In this document: piece by piece, positions 40,983 to 49,978 of the stretch | Numbering within the stretch: position 1 is the first letter of the stretch | Layout of the letters: the number at the start of each line of letters is the position of its first letter | Notes under the pieces: model-generated | Database searches by the model: none | What the model saw: the letters and a program-made list of their open reading frames with translations, nothing else | Told to the model about the DNA's origin: nothing | Program-made: the position numbers and the translations under genes | Assembly: GCA_963699805.1 (NCBI GenBank) | Contig: CAVOVH010000004.1 | Coordinates: forward strand, 1-64,000 | DNA length: 64,000 nucleotides | Reading direction: 5' to 3' | Origin: JAGTVG01 sp963699805 | GTDB taxonomy: Bacteria > Bacteroidota > Bacteroidia > Cytophagales > Cyclobacteriaceae

Positions 40983-42938
40983 ATGAAAGTACTGCGATTT
41001 TTTCTATATTTTTTTTTGGGGATTATCGTAATCCTGATCCTGGGCTTCGTTGGCTTTAATCTTTATTATTGGCTCAAGAATCAACCATTAAAATCAGAAC
41101 TTGTCGAAAAATTGGTTCTGCATGAGGAGGGTCTTGAATTTCGGGATCTCAATAACAATGGTAAATTGGATGTTTATGAGGATAGCCAACAACTTGTCGA
41201 ATGCAGGATCGAAGATCTTTTATCTCAGATGACCCTGGAAGAAAAGGTAGGTTTGATGTGGCATCCGCCCATCGGGGTTGGGACCCAAGGCGAAGTCCTG
41301 ACAAAACCATCTCCTATGCGCTTCAGTTTTTATTCAACCTATGAACTGATCTTAAAAAGAAAAATAAAACATTTTAACCTGTTCATGATTCCTGACGCCC
41401 GGAGTCTGGCCGAGTGGTACAACGCTGTCCAGAAAATTGCCGAGCAGGATCGCCTGGGAATACCGATTACCATTTCTTCGGACCCCAGGCATGGCGTCAA
41501 TAACTTTATCCAGGGTGATCTTCTGGGAGGCAATTTTTCAAAATGGCCTGAACCCATTGGTCTGGCCGCAACACGTGATTCGGCACTGGTGGTCGAATTT
41601 GGAAAAATCGCTGCCGATGAACTAAGCGCTGTAGGAATAAGAACAGCCCTCCATCCCATGGCCGACCTGGCCACGGAACCTCGTTGGGCAAGGATCAATG
41701 GAACTTTTGGCGAAGATGCCTACCTCGCCGCCGAAATGACAGCCGCTTACATCTACGGATTCCAGGGCCAGAAATTAGGGCCTAATAGCGTAGCTTGCAT
41801 GACCAAACACTGGCCGGGAGGTGGTCCGCAGGAAGAAGGCTGGGATGCCCACTTCAGTTATGGAAGAAACCAGGTTTATCCGGGAAATAATTTCGAATAC
41901 CATCTGATCCCATTTAAGGCAGCTCTGAAGGCCGGAACAGCGCAGATCATGCCCTACTATGGGATTGCTGTGGATCAAACCAATGAAAATGTAGGGATGA
42001 GCTTTAACAAAGAGATCATTCAGGGACTGCTGCGAGATACTTATGGATTTGATGGGGTAGTCTGCACGGACTGGGGGATCGTCCAGGGATTTGGCATGTT
42101 CGGAATTGAAATGTTTGAAGGGCCCAGCTGGGGTATGGATGACCTTTCTGTAAAGGAAAGGATTAAAAAGGTGATTGATGCCGGTGTGGATCAGTTCGGC
42201 GGCAATAACAATACCGAAGAACTGTTGGAACTTGTCAGGGGAGGCCAGGTAGCTGAGGCAAGAATCGATGAATCCGTTAGAAGGTTGTTGAAAGATAAAT
42301 TTCTTCTTGGTTTGTTTGATAACCCTTATCTTGATCCGGAAGTCGCAGCACAAACGGTAGGGAAAAAGGAATATAGGGATAAAGGAAAAGAAGCCCAACG
42401 AAAATCCATCGTATTACTTAAAAATACCATGCAGGCCGACAGCAGCTTTGTGCTGCCACTTGGCAAGGGTCTCAAGGTTTATGTTGAAAATATTACAAAA
42501 GAGATAGCCGGTCAATATGCGACCGTGGTCGATCGCCTCGAAGACGCAGATTATGCGCTCCTGAGATTACAAACTCCGTGGGAAGACAGATCAGGAAATT
42601 TAATAGAATCCATGTTCCACCAGGGAAAGCTTGATTTCGACGAGGTTGAGCTAAACCGTATGCTGGGTATCATGCGGGATAAACCTACCATTGTTTGTAT
42701 CTACCTCGATCGAGCAGCAGTCATCCCGGAAATCTCCAGGGAAGCCGTTGGTTTAGTGGCAGATTTCGGAGCCTATGATGATACAATTCTGGATATAATT
42801 TTCGGAAATTTCAGTCCATCCGCTAAATTGCCTTTTGAACTCCCCTCTTCCATGGAGGCGGTTTTAAAACAGAAGGAAGATGTTCCATACGACTCTGATA
42901 ATCCGCTCTATCCCTTTGGCTATGGGCTGACTTATTAG
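40983..42938 (+). CDS. Glycoside hydrolase family 3 (beta-glucosidase-like), membrane-anchored
   Basis: 651 residues. One N-terminal membrane helix (FLYFFLGIIVILILGFVGFNLYYWL) anchors it. GH3 N-domain: LSQMTLEEKVGLMW, GIPITISSDPRHGVN, LAATRDSALVVEFGKIAADEL, and the nucleophile Asp in GVVCTDWGIVQG (about residue 363). GH3 C-domain: KSIVLLKN, and a final YPFGYGLTY. Removes glucosyl or similar residues from the non-reducing end of beta-linked oligosaccharides, facing the periplasm. Stands alone near other glycosidases. Intact. Confidence 0.92.
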   Translation: MKVLRFFLYFFLGIIVILILGFVGFNLYYWLKNQPLKSELVEKLVLHEEGLEFRDLNNNGKLDVYEDSQQLVECRIEDLLSQMTLEEKVGLMWHPPIGVGTQGEVLTKPSPMRFSFYSTYELILKRKIKHFNLFMIPDARSLAEWYNAVQKIAEQDRLGIPITISSDPRHGVNNFIQGDLLGGNFSKWPEPIGLAATRDSALVVEFGKIAADELSAVGIRTALHPMADLATEPRWARINGTFGEDAYLAAEMTAAYIYGFQGQKLGPNSVACMTKHWPGGGPQEEGWDAHFSYGRNQVYPGNNFEYHLIPFKAALKAGTAQIMPYYGIAVDQTNENVGMSFNKEIIQGLLRDTYGFDGVVCTDWGIVQGFGMFGIEMFEGPSWGMDDLSVKERIKKVIDAGVDQFGGNNNTEELLELVRGGQVAEARIDESVRRLLKDKFLLGLFDNPYLDPEVAAQTVGKKEYRDKGKEAQRKSIVLLKNTMQADSSFVLPLGKGLKVYVENITKEIAGQYATVVDRLEDADYALLRLQTPWEDRSGNLIESMFHQGKLDFDEVELNRMLGIMRDKPTIVCIYLDRAAVIPEISREAVGLVADFGAYDDTILDIIFGNFSPSAKLPFELPSSMEAVLKQKEDVPYDSDNPLYPFGYGLTY

Positions 42939-43298
42939 TTTGGAGTGACCATTTAACAATCACCTACCGGACCTGTATCGATACCTTTCCGGGACCTTCC
43001 TGATATCAATGGATCAAATTGATCACGAGATTACAGACCCCGGAATGGATCAGGGAACGCACGAATTTTTAGTTAGACATTTCACTCTGACCTCTCTGGT
43101 CTCTTCCCTGGCTGTTCCGGGATCTACACAAACATACACTGGCACATTCCTGACATTTTACAGACCATGGATCATCCACCCTGCAACGGCGGGATCTCAA
43201 TAATAATTATTCATTCATATTTATTAATTCATAATTAATTTTTCCCATTCCTGTCTTTATCTTTTTAGATTAGCAGTCCAAACAAAAAATGAATCAAA
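42939..43298. other. Spacer before the carboxynorspermidine genes
   Basis: No gene seen. A TATCTTTT element near 43257 may be a weak -7 box for the following operon. Confidence 0.4.
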
Positions 43299-44507
43299 AT
43301 GAGCAAAATTATGATCATTGGCGCTGGAGGTGTAGGCAATGTGGTGGCTAAAAAATGTGCGCGGGAAACAGGGATTTTCAATGAAATCCTGCTTGCCAGC
43401 CGGACCAAATCCAAATGTGACAAGATTGCTTCTGAAATAAAGGAACAAAAAATCAAAACAGCACGGGTAGATGCAGATCAGGTGCCCGAACTGGTTGCCC
43501 TCATGAAAGAATTTCAACCTGAATTGGTCATCAATGTTGCCTTGCCTTACCAGGATCTGACCATCATGGAGGCCTGCCTGCAAACCAGCACCCATTACCT
43601 GGATACAGCCAATTATGAACCAAAGGATGTTGCCAAATTTGAATACAAATGGCAATGGGCTTATCGGGAAAAATTTGAAAAAGCAGGTCTCACGGCCTTA
43701 CTGGGTTGTGGATTCGATCCAGGTGTAACAGGAATTTATACCGCTTATGCGCAGAAACACCATTTTGATACCATTGAATACCTGGACATCGTCGATTGCA
43801 ATGCGGGTGATCATGGGAAGGCCTTCGCTACCAATTTTAATCCGGAAATCAATATCCGGGAAATCACGCAGAAAGGTAAATACTGGGAAAACGGAAAATG
43901 GATCGAGATCGATCCTATGTCAATCCACAGGGCGATCGAGTACCCGAATATAGGACCGAAGGAATCATACCTTCTTTACCATGAAGAACTTGAATCACTG
44001 GTCAAAAACATACCGACCATTAAAAGGGCCCGGTTCTGGATGACCTTTTCCCCCAATTATATCAATCACCTGACCGTTTTACAGAACGTAGGAATGACCA
44101 GTATTGAACCTGTCGAATTTATGGGACAGCAGATCATACCACTCGAATTCCTGAAAACACTCCTGCCTGAACCTTCTGAACTGGGAGCAAATTATACAGG
44201 AGAAACCTCCATTGGCTGTCAGATCAAAGGGAAAAAGGATGGCAAAGAACGTACTTATTATGTCTGGAATAACTGCAAGCACCAGGATGCCTGGCAGGAT
44301 GTAATGGGTCAAGGGGTTTCTTACACTACCGGTGTGCCGGCCATGCTGGCAGCCAAAATGATGCTGACCGGAAAATGGAAAAAACCGGGTGTCTTTAATG
44401 TCGAAGAATTTGACCCCGATCCATTTATGAAAGAAATAGGAAAATACGGCCTTCCCTGGCATGAACAAATAGATATTCCATTGGCATTTTCCGATTATCA
44501 TGACTGA
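43299..44507 (+). CDS. Carboxynorspermidine dehydrogenase (saccharopine dehydrogenase-like)
   Basis: 402 residues. KIMIIGAGGVGNVVAKKCA is the NADPH Rossmann motif; DADQVPELVALMKEFQPELVINVALPYQDLTIMEACL and LGCGFDPGVTGIYTAYA are typical of the CASDH branch. Condenses aspartate semialdehyde with a diamine (putrescine or diaminopropane) and reduces the product to carboxyspermidine or carboxynorspermidine. Overlaps the decarboxylase start by 8 bases, so the two are co-translated. Cytoplasmic. Intact. Confidence 0.93.
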   Translation: MSKIMIIGAGGVGNVVAKKCARETGIFNEILLASRTKSKCDKIASEIKEQKIKTARVDADQVPELVALMKEFQPELVINVALPYQDLTIMEACLQTSTHYLDTANYEPKDVAKFEYKWQWAYREKFEKAGLTALLGCGFDPGVTGIYTAYAQKHHFDTIEYLDIVDCNAGDHGKAFATNFNPEINIREITQKGKYWENGKWIEIDPMSIHRAIEYPNIGPKESYLLYHEELESLVKNIPTIKRARFWMTFSPNYINHLTVLQNVGMTSIEPVEFMGQQIIPLEFLKTLLPEPSELGANYTGETSIGCQIKGKKDGKERTYYVWNNCKHQDAWQDVMGQGVSYTTGVPAMLAAKMMLTGKWKKPGVFNVEEFDPDPFMKEIGKYGLPWHEQIDIPLAFSDYHD

Positions 44508-45651
44508 ATCGAGAAGTCCCCATTTTAATCCGGAGGAAATCCCATCACCTTGTTATGTGCTTGATGAGGAATATTTAATAGAAAACCTTGAGCTGATCGA
44601 CCGGATCAAACGCCAGGCGGGTATCCGAATTCTGGTGGCATTGAAGGGATTTGCCATGTGGAGTACTTTCCCACTTATAAGAAAATACCTGGATGGGGCT
44701 ACTGCCAGTTCGCTTCATGAAGCAATGCTCTGTGAGGAAGAATTCCATCAAAAGGCACATTTATGCGCTCCAATCTACCTTGAAGATGAAATTGATAAGA
44801 TCACAGATATCGCCTCGTACATTACCTTCAATTCCCTCCATCAATTTTTCCGATTTCGCAATCAAATCCTCCTGAAAGGACTTAAAATGGGCATCCGGAT
44901 CAATCCTGAATTTTCGGAAGTGGGTACTGAATTATATAATCCCTGTGTCCCTGGGAGCCGTTTGGGGATAACCAGTGTAGAACTGGGCAAAAGTCTTCCG
45001 AAGGAAATAACCGGCCTTCATTTTCATTCCCTCTGCGAACAAAATGCCGATGCGCTGGAAAATACACTGGTAGCTATCGAGGAAAAATTCGGTCATTTTC
45101 TCCATGGCTTGGAATGGTTGAACATTGGAGGCGGGCATCATTTCACCAGAAAGGATTATGATCTTGAACGGTTTATCCGTGTGATCAAGAATTTTAGGGA
45201 TAAATACAAGCTGGATATCATCGCCGAACCCGGAGAGGCCATCGGATGGCAAACTGGATTTTTAGTAGCCACGGTGCAGGATATCATTCATGCCAATGGT
45301 TATAAAACTGTGATGCTTGATGTTTCTTTTTCTGCCCACATGCCGGATTGCCTGGAAATGCCTTATAAACCCAAAATATGGGGAGCCCTTGAACCTACAC
45401 CTGGCTTGCCTACTTACAGGATGGGTGGGAATACCTGCCTGGCAGGAGATTTTTTAGGTGACTATTCTTTTAACGAACCATTGAAACCCGGTGATAAAAT
45501 AGTCTTCGATGATATGATCCATTATACCATGGTAAAAACCACCACTTTTAACGGAGTGCCCCACCCTTCCATCGGCATATGGCAGGCCGATCGTTCCTTC
45601 CGGCTGGTCCGGGAATTCGGTTATGCAGATTATAAATCCAAACTCAGTTAA
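44500..45651 (+). CDS. nspC: Carboxynorspermidine decarboxylase
   Basis: 383 residues, an alanine-racemase-fold PLP enzyme. IPSPCYVLDEEYLIENL opens it; the PLP Lys is K49 in LVALKGFAMWS; HFHSLCEQNADALE and NIGGGHHFT follow, with EPGEAIGWQTGF and FDDMIHYTMVKTTTFNG at the C-terminus. Removes CO2 from carboxynorspermidine or carboxyspermidine to yield the triamine. With the preceding gene it forms the alternative spermidine/norspermidine route common in Bacteroidota. Intact. Confidence 0.94.
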   Translation: MTESRSPHFNPEEIPSPCYVLDEEYLIENLELIDRIKRQAGIRILVALKGFAMWSTFPLIRKYLDGATASSLHEAMLCEEEFHQKAHLCAPIYLEDEIDKITDIASYITFNSLHQFFRFRNQILLKGLKMGIRINPEFSEVGTELYNPCVPGSRLGITSVELGKSLPKEITGLHFHSLCEQNADALENTLVAIEEKFGHFLHGLEWLNIGGGHHFTRKDYDLERFIRVIKNFRDKYKLDIIAEPGEAIGWQTGFLVATVQDIIHANGYKTVMLDVSFSAHMPDCLEMPYKPKIWGALEPTPGLPTYRMGGNTCLAGDFLGDYSFNEPLKPGDKIVFDDMIHYTMVKTTTFNGVPHPSIGIWQADRSFRLVREFGYADYKSKLS

Positions 45652-45742
45652 GAGTCACCTTTTATTTTACATGAGGCTCCAACTACCATGCTGGTCGGGG
45701 AAATCCAATTAAAAATTTTATCCCGCCCGTTATCCTGATAGT

Positions 45743-45796
45743 ATAAAAAACAGGGGAAGTTAAGATGAAGTCTCTCCCCACCTTTTATCTTCCCCT
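45743..45796 (-). terminator. Rho-independent terminator of the aldolase gene
   Basis: AGGGGAAG (45752-45759) pairs with CTTCCCCT (45789-45796); on the minus strand it is followed by a run of six T. It lies 20 bases after the aldolase stop. The spacer of ~29 bases is long. Confidence 0.55.
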
Positions 45797-45816
45797 TTCA
45801 GGATTTTTATAGGGAA

Positions 45817-46866
45817 TCAGGCAATGGTCACTTGTTTTGCAAGGTAAACATCCTGAATGGCATTCAGCAATTCTATGCCTTCATTCATGGGTTTCTGAAA
45901 GGCTTTCCGACCTGAGATCAATCCCATTCCGCCAGCCCGCTTATTGATAATGGCGGTCTTGACAGCTTCAGCCAGGTCATTCTTCCCGGATCCTCCTCCT
46001 GAATTGATCAATCCGATCCTTCCCATGTAATTATTGATTACCTGGTAGCGAGTCAGATCGATGGGATTATCCGAAGTGAATTCAGTATAGACCTTTTCAT
46101 GGGTTTTGCCAAAATTAAGTGCTTTAAATCCACCGTTATTGGTCGGTTGTTTTTGTTTGATGACATCCGCTTTGATCGTAACACCGAGGTGATTCGCCTG
46201 GCCAGTCAGGTCGGCTGAAGTATGATAATCCACGCCATCTTTTTTGAAAGCCGAATTTCTGAGGTAACACCATAAAACGGTAAACATGCCCCGGTCATGT
46301 GCGAATTCAAAGGCTTCAGACACTTCAATGATCTGCCGGCTGCTTTCTTCCGAACCGAAATAAATGGTCGCTCCTACACCTACACATCCCATATCATAAG
46401 CCTGTTCAATACTGCTGAACATGATCTGATCATATTTATTAGGATAGGTGAGCAACTCATTATGATTGATTTTTAAAATAAATGGTATTTTATGCGCATA
46501 CTTACGGGCTACGGAACCTAAAACACCGAGGGTTGAGGCAACCGCATTACACCCACCTTCCAGCGCCAGTTTTACGATATTTTCCCCATCAAAATAGATG
46601 GGATTAGGTGCAAACGAAGCGGCCGCACTGTGTTCGATCCCCTGGTCAACCGGTAAGATAGACAGGTACCCGGTACCGGCCAGCCTGCCCTGGTTATAAA
46701 TAGATTGTAAATTACGTAAAACGCGTATCGGGCGATCGGTGCTTGAGAAGATCCGGTCAATAAAATCAGGACCCGGAAGATGTAATTGTTCACTTGGGAA
46801 TTTTGCTTTATAATTCAATAAAGCATCTCCCTCTTTGCCTAATAAACTTTGAATCTTGGATATCAT
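45817..46866 (-). CDS. fbaB: Class I fructose-bisphosphate aldolase (DhnA/FbaB type)
   Basis: 349 residues. GYLSILPVDQGIEHSAAASFAPNP, LEGGCNAVASTLGVLG, FILKINHNELL, YDMGCVGVGATIYFGSEES, and GLINSGGGSGKNDLAEAV are the DhnA-family blocks; the Schiff-base Lys is in the TIKADVIKQKQP strand. Splits fructose 1,6-bisphosphate in glycolysis or joins triose phosphates in gluconeogenesis. Intact; ends in a terminator. Confidence 0.93.
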   Translation of the reverse strand: MISKIQSLLGKEGDALLNYKAKFPSEQLHLPGPDFIDRIFSSTDRPIRVLRNLQSIYNQGRLAGTGYLSILPVDQGIEHSAAASFAPNPIYFDGENIVKLALEGGCNAVASTLGVLGSVARKYAHKIPFILKINHNELLTYPNKYDQIMFSSIEQAYDMGCVGVGATIYFGSEESSRQIIEVSEAFEFAHDRGMFTVLWCYLRNSAFKKDGVDYHTSADLTGQANHLGVTIKADVIKQKQPTNNGGFKALNFGKTHEKVYTEFTSDNPIDLTRYQVINNYMGRIGLINSGGGSGKNDLAEAVKTAIINKRAGGMGLISGRKAFQKPMNEGIELLNAIQDVYLAKQVTIA

Positions 46867-47159
46867 ATGATGATTTATTTAGTGTACAAAAATGATTATG
46901 AAAAAAATAGGATTCTTCAGGTAATATGACCTGTTCCGGGAATAAAATTACTTCTTAATTGATTAAAAATGTAGGGTATCTGAAGTTTTATCTTTGGGAT
47001 CGGAAAGGAAGAAAAATACAATCTGCAAGATAAATTCCAGGGTTTAAAAATTTAATTGGGCACTTCCTTTTGCTTCCCATTTATATGCCGACATTATTTG
47101 CTAGAGGAATCTCAAAACATGGCTCCATGAACATCAAAATCAAACTCCATTTTATCCAC

Positions 47160-47807
47160 TCAGGTGTATTTATTCAATAGCTCTTTTAATATTACTGTCG
47201 CGGTTACTCCCTTTTTCAACATGGTGTCTGCTTCGGGTTCAGATGCAGTTAATTTCAGAGGGATCACACCTGCCCAGACATCCAACTCGTAATCCGGTTC
47301 ATCGTCTTTGGGCGGGCCAGTCCGGATCTTAGCAGATGCCTCCCGGATAGGGATGGATAGAACATTCGTGGCTTTCAGTTCCTTTTTGTTGGGTTTCCGT
47401 ATCTCATTCCATCTTCCTGGAAGCATATGCTCGGAAATGATCTTCAAAGCTTCATACTTATCACTTTCCGGGACCAACTCCCCTTTCCCAAACAACACCA
47501 CTGAACGGTAGTTCATGGAATGATGGAAGGCCGACCGGGCCAGCACAAATCCATCCACCAGCGTCACAGAAAGTGAGAGGGGGACCCCCTTCCCGAGGGT
47601 TTTCATCAAACGGCTGGAGGTAGCCCCATGGAGATACAGACGATCTTCTCTCCGTCCGTATAAGGTAGGAATAACAACAGGATAATCCTCCTGGATAAAA
47701 GCAACATGACATAAAAAATGAGCATCCAGGATCTGGTGGATGATTCCCGGATCATAACTTCCCCTGGAGGGTACCCTGCTTATTTTAGTTCTTTCGGATT
47801 TTCTCAT
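47160..47807 (-). CDS. Pyridoxamine 5'-phosphate oxidase-like flavin protein
   Basis: Start chosen at 47807 (MRKSERTKISRVPSRGSYD) because further upstream the frame lies inside the ABC permease gene. 215 residues. HFLCHVAFIQEDYPVVIPTLYGRREDRLYLHGATSSRLMKTL is the split-barrel FMN fold; SVTLVDGFVLARSAFHHSMNYRSVVLFGKG is the usual second block. Family members are FMN-dependent oxidases or heme-type reductases; this one resembles the nitroimidazole-resistance/PNPOx-like group of unknown substrate. Intact. Confidence 0.85.
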   Translation of the reverse strand: MRKSERTKISRVPSRGSYDPGIIHQILDAHFLCHVAFIQEDYPVVIPTLYGRREDRLYLHGATSSRLMKTLGKGVPLSLSVTLVDGFVLARSAFHHSMNYRSVVLFGKGELVPESDKYEALKIISEHMLPGRWNEIRKPNKKELKATNVLSIPIREASAKIRTGPPKDDEPDYELDVWAGVIPLKLTASEPEADTMLKKGVTATVILKELLNKYT

Positions 47808-47823
47808 GAATGGATAATAATGA

Positions 47824-48930
47824 TTATACAGATTGGATTTTATATTCAGATTCGTACCGATAAAAATAATGATAAAACAGGAAATAGGAAGAAAAAAGAA
47901 GGAGGATGAGCAAAAAGGTTGCCGGCAGGTCAAACAGGAGGTAAAATACGATGAATAGCAGGATCCCCATAATACTGGATGTAAAATTCTTCTGATCAAG
48001 CCTGTAGACCAGTTGACTTGAAAAAAGGAATATCAGGACTGATACGGCGGCAAGGAGGTGGATGGTCAGAAAATCCAGTTTCACATATTTCACATAGTTC
48101 CTGTAAATGAAGAATATTTCCGGCAATAGAAACACCCCCATGGTCATCCAGATCTGAAGATAGAGGAATGACCTCTTAATAGGCAGGTTCCGGAAAAAAC
48201 TCAACCTTCGAAAGGAAAAATGAAACATTTCATAGGGTAATAGTCCGTTTGATAATATAGCTGTAAATATGGCAATACCCAGGAACCGATCCAGATAATC
48301 CACGGTAGGGATCAGGATAGAGAACAAAAATAAATTCAGCATTGACAACAATTTGGTCATTATAAAGGGCAGACTGCGGTACAGTATTAGGTGCTTGATT
48401 AAAAAGGTGCTGAATGACCATTTGCCTCCCAAGCTGAATGAGAATCTCGAAGCAAATATATATATCTTCTCTCCAGGCCGGATCAGCATGCGATCAAAAA
48501 GGCAGATCAATGTCACATTCAGGATAATAAAAAAAATTAAAACCAGCATAATACTGGTCAGCATCCCGGCAAGGATGGCAATTATAAGTAGAAAAATTCC
48601 GTAAAACGTTGCTGGCAACAGAAGCCAGAGAACTCCCTGTCCTATGGTTTTTGAACGCTGAATGGCTGAAAGATATACCAGGTCGCTGAGGAATCTGTTT
48701 TTGGGATTGAGAAAAAAATGCCGGCTGTAAAAGATTAAAAGGGCTGCATACATAATAAAAACACCTGCAGGATATATCAGATTCGTAATATCATGGACCA
48801 GAAACTGAGCAATGGCCAGATGTTCCTGACCCCGGATGAAACCAAAAATAAGCAGGAACAAAACGAACAGAAATCCGGCATAGGTTTTATAAAATCCCCC
48901 TACCCATGTTTTTAAGATCAGCCGCTTCAT
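47824..48930 (-). CDS. ABC transporter membrane subunit
   Basis: 368 residues with about 9-10 hydrophobic helices (YPAGVFIMYAALLIFYS, TFYGIFLLIIAILAGML, LIFFIILNVTLICLFDRML). No soluble domain. Its start overlaps the end of the ATPase gene by one base (ATGA type), so the two form an ABC exporter. Substrate unknown; no close family recognised. Intact. Confidence 0.8.
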   Translation of the reverse strand: MKRLILKTWVGGFYKTYAGFLFVLFLLIFGFIRGQEHLAIAQFLVHDITNLIYPAGVFIMYAALLIFYSRHFFLNPKNRFLSDLVYLSAIQRSKTIGQGVLWLLLPATFYGIFLLIIAILAGMLTSIMLVLIFFIILNVTLICLFDRMLIRPGEKIYIFASRFSFSLGGKWSFSTFLIKHLILYRSLPFIMTKLLSMLNLFLFSILIPTVDYLDRFLGIAIFTAILSNGLLPYEMFHFSFRRLSFFRNLPIKRSFLYLQIWMTMGVFLLPEIFFIYRNYVKYVKLDFLTIHLLAAVSVLIFLFSSQLVYRLDQKNFTSSIMGILLFIVFYLLFDLPATFLLILLLFSSYFLFYHYFYRYESEYKIQSV

Positions 48931-49556
48931 CAGTTGCGTTGCAGTTTATAATCCTTGATCTTAAAAATCCAGTCAAATGATATCTCCTGCATGGGCATTT
49001 CATGATGGGAAGTGATTAACAGGCTTTTCCCTATGCCTTTGATTTTCCGGATGATATCAATCAGTTTCTCTTCTGTTTCCTGATCGATAAAAGCAAAAGG
49101 TTCATCCAGAAGGATCAGATCGGGTTCACCAAGGAAGGCCATAATCAAGGCTACTTTCTTAAGCATGCCTGTGGAATATCCCCCACAGGCCTGTTTATAA
49201 AACCCATCCACCCCAAAATACCGGATCAGTTCCAGGGTCTTTTCATCCGATTCCTCCCTGACACTGGCAGCAAATTCTATAATTTCACGGGCGGTGAGCA
49301 TTCCCGGATAAAAAGGTTCAGCTTCGGCATAAGTGATTTTACGCCTGATGACCAAAGGATCTTTTTTAAGGCTGATGCCATTCAGCAGGATATCCCCCTC
49401 AAAAGGGATAATACCTGCGATGGATTTGAGTAAGGTCGATTTCCCACTTCCATTCACTCCCCTGATCCAGATTAGTCCTTCCGGGATCTGAAGAGACTCA
49501 GCCTTTAATATCAGATCTCCTCCATATTTCTTCTGATAATTCTTTAATATCAGCAT
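48930..49556 (-). CDS. ABC transporter ATP-binding subunit
   Basis: 208 residues. Walker A GVNGSGKST (about 33-41), signature region GGYSTGMLKKVAL (a variant of LSGGQ common in Bacteroidota), Walker B LILLDEPFAFID and the switch His in LLITSHH. Powers the permease encoded by the overlapping next gene. Small size and no extra domain suggest an ABC-2 type exporter of unknown cargo. Intact. Confidence 0.92.
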   Translation of the reverse strand: MLILKNYQKKYGGDLILKAESLQIPEGLIWIRGVNGSGKSTLLKSIAGIIPFEGDILLNGISLKKDPLVIRRKITYAEAEPFYPGMLTAREIIEFAASVREESDEKTLELIRYFGVDGFYKQACGGYSTGMLKKVALIMAFLGEPDLILLDEPFAFIDQETEEKLIDIIRKIKGIGKSLLITSHHEMPMQEISFDWIFKIKDYKLQRN

Positions 49557-49639
49557 AAAATTGTTATTCTATTCACATCATATAAAGGAACACATTTCTC
49601 TGATAAAATGAGATATATGATACTTAATCCTTTGCGAAG

Positions 49640-49975
49640 TCATTCCTGTCGGGGCAGGATAGGGACTTCGGCGTCTTTCCATAAGCAACATTTTCCTGGG
49701 TGGGGCTTGATATCTATCAGCGTAGCCCTATCCTTCAAGAAAGGGACGGGCCAGGACAAGTTACTAGGACGCCAGCCCTGATAGGGACTTGATATGCATC
49801 AACAATGTCCCCTCCTCCGGTTAGGTGCTTAACACCCCTTAGGATAACCCCTATCCTTCAGGTTAGGGTTCCTGCAGCTTGCCAGGTAAGGGCTTTAGCC
49901 CGGATAGGGAAGGACGAAGGGCTAAAGCCCTCAAGAAGTTTTGTCTGGAAAACCCCAACCTGAAGGATGGGGTTA
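49640..49975. repeat. Palindrome-rich intergenic repeat region
   Basis: Contains AGGGCTTTAGCCC (49889-49901) and GGGCTAAAGCCCT (49919-49931), a perfect inverted pair, plus repeated CCTATCCTTCA (near 49728, 49850) and its inverse TGAAGGATGGGG (near 49961), and GATAGGGACTT twice. GC-richer than its surroundings. Resembles REP-like elements; no coding frame. Confidence 0.7.
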
Positions 49976-49978
49976 TGT

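Noticed and set aside
46991..46998. TATCTTTG on the plus strand as a promoter
   Set aside because: No plus-strand gene follows; it would only read antisense into the PNPOx-like gene, so chance is as likely.
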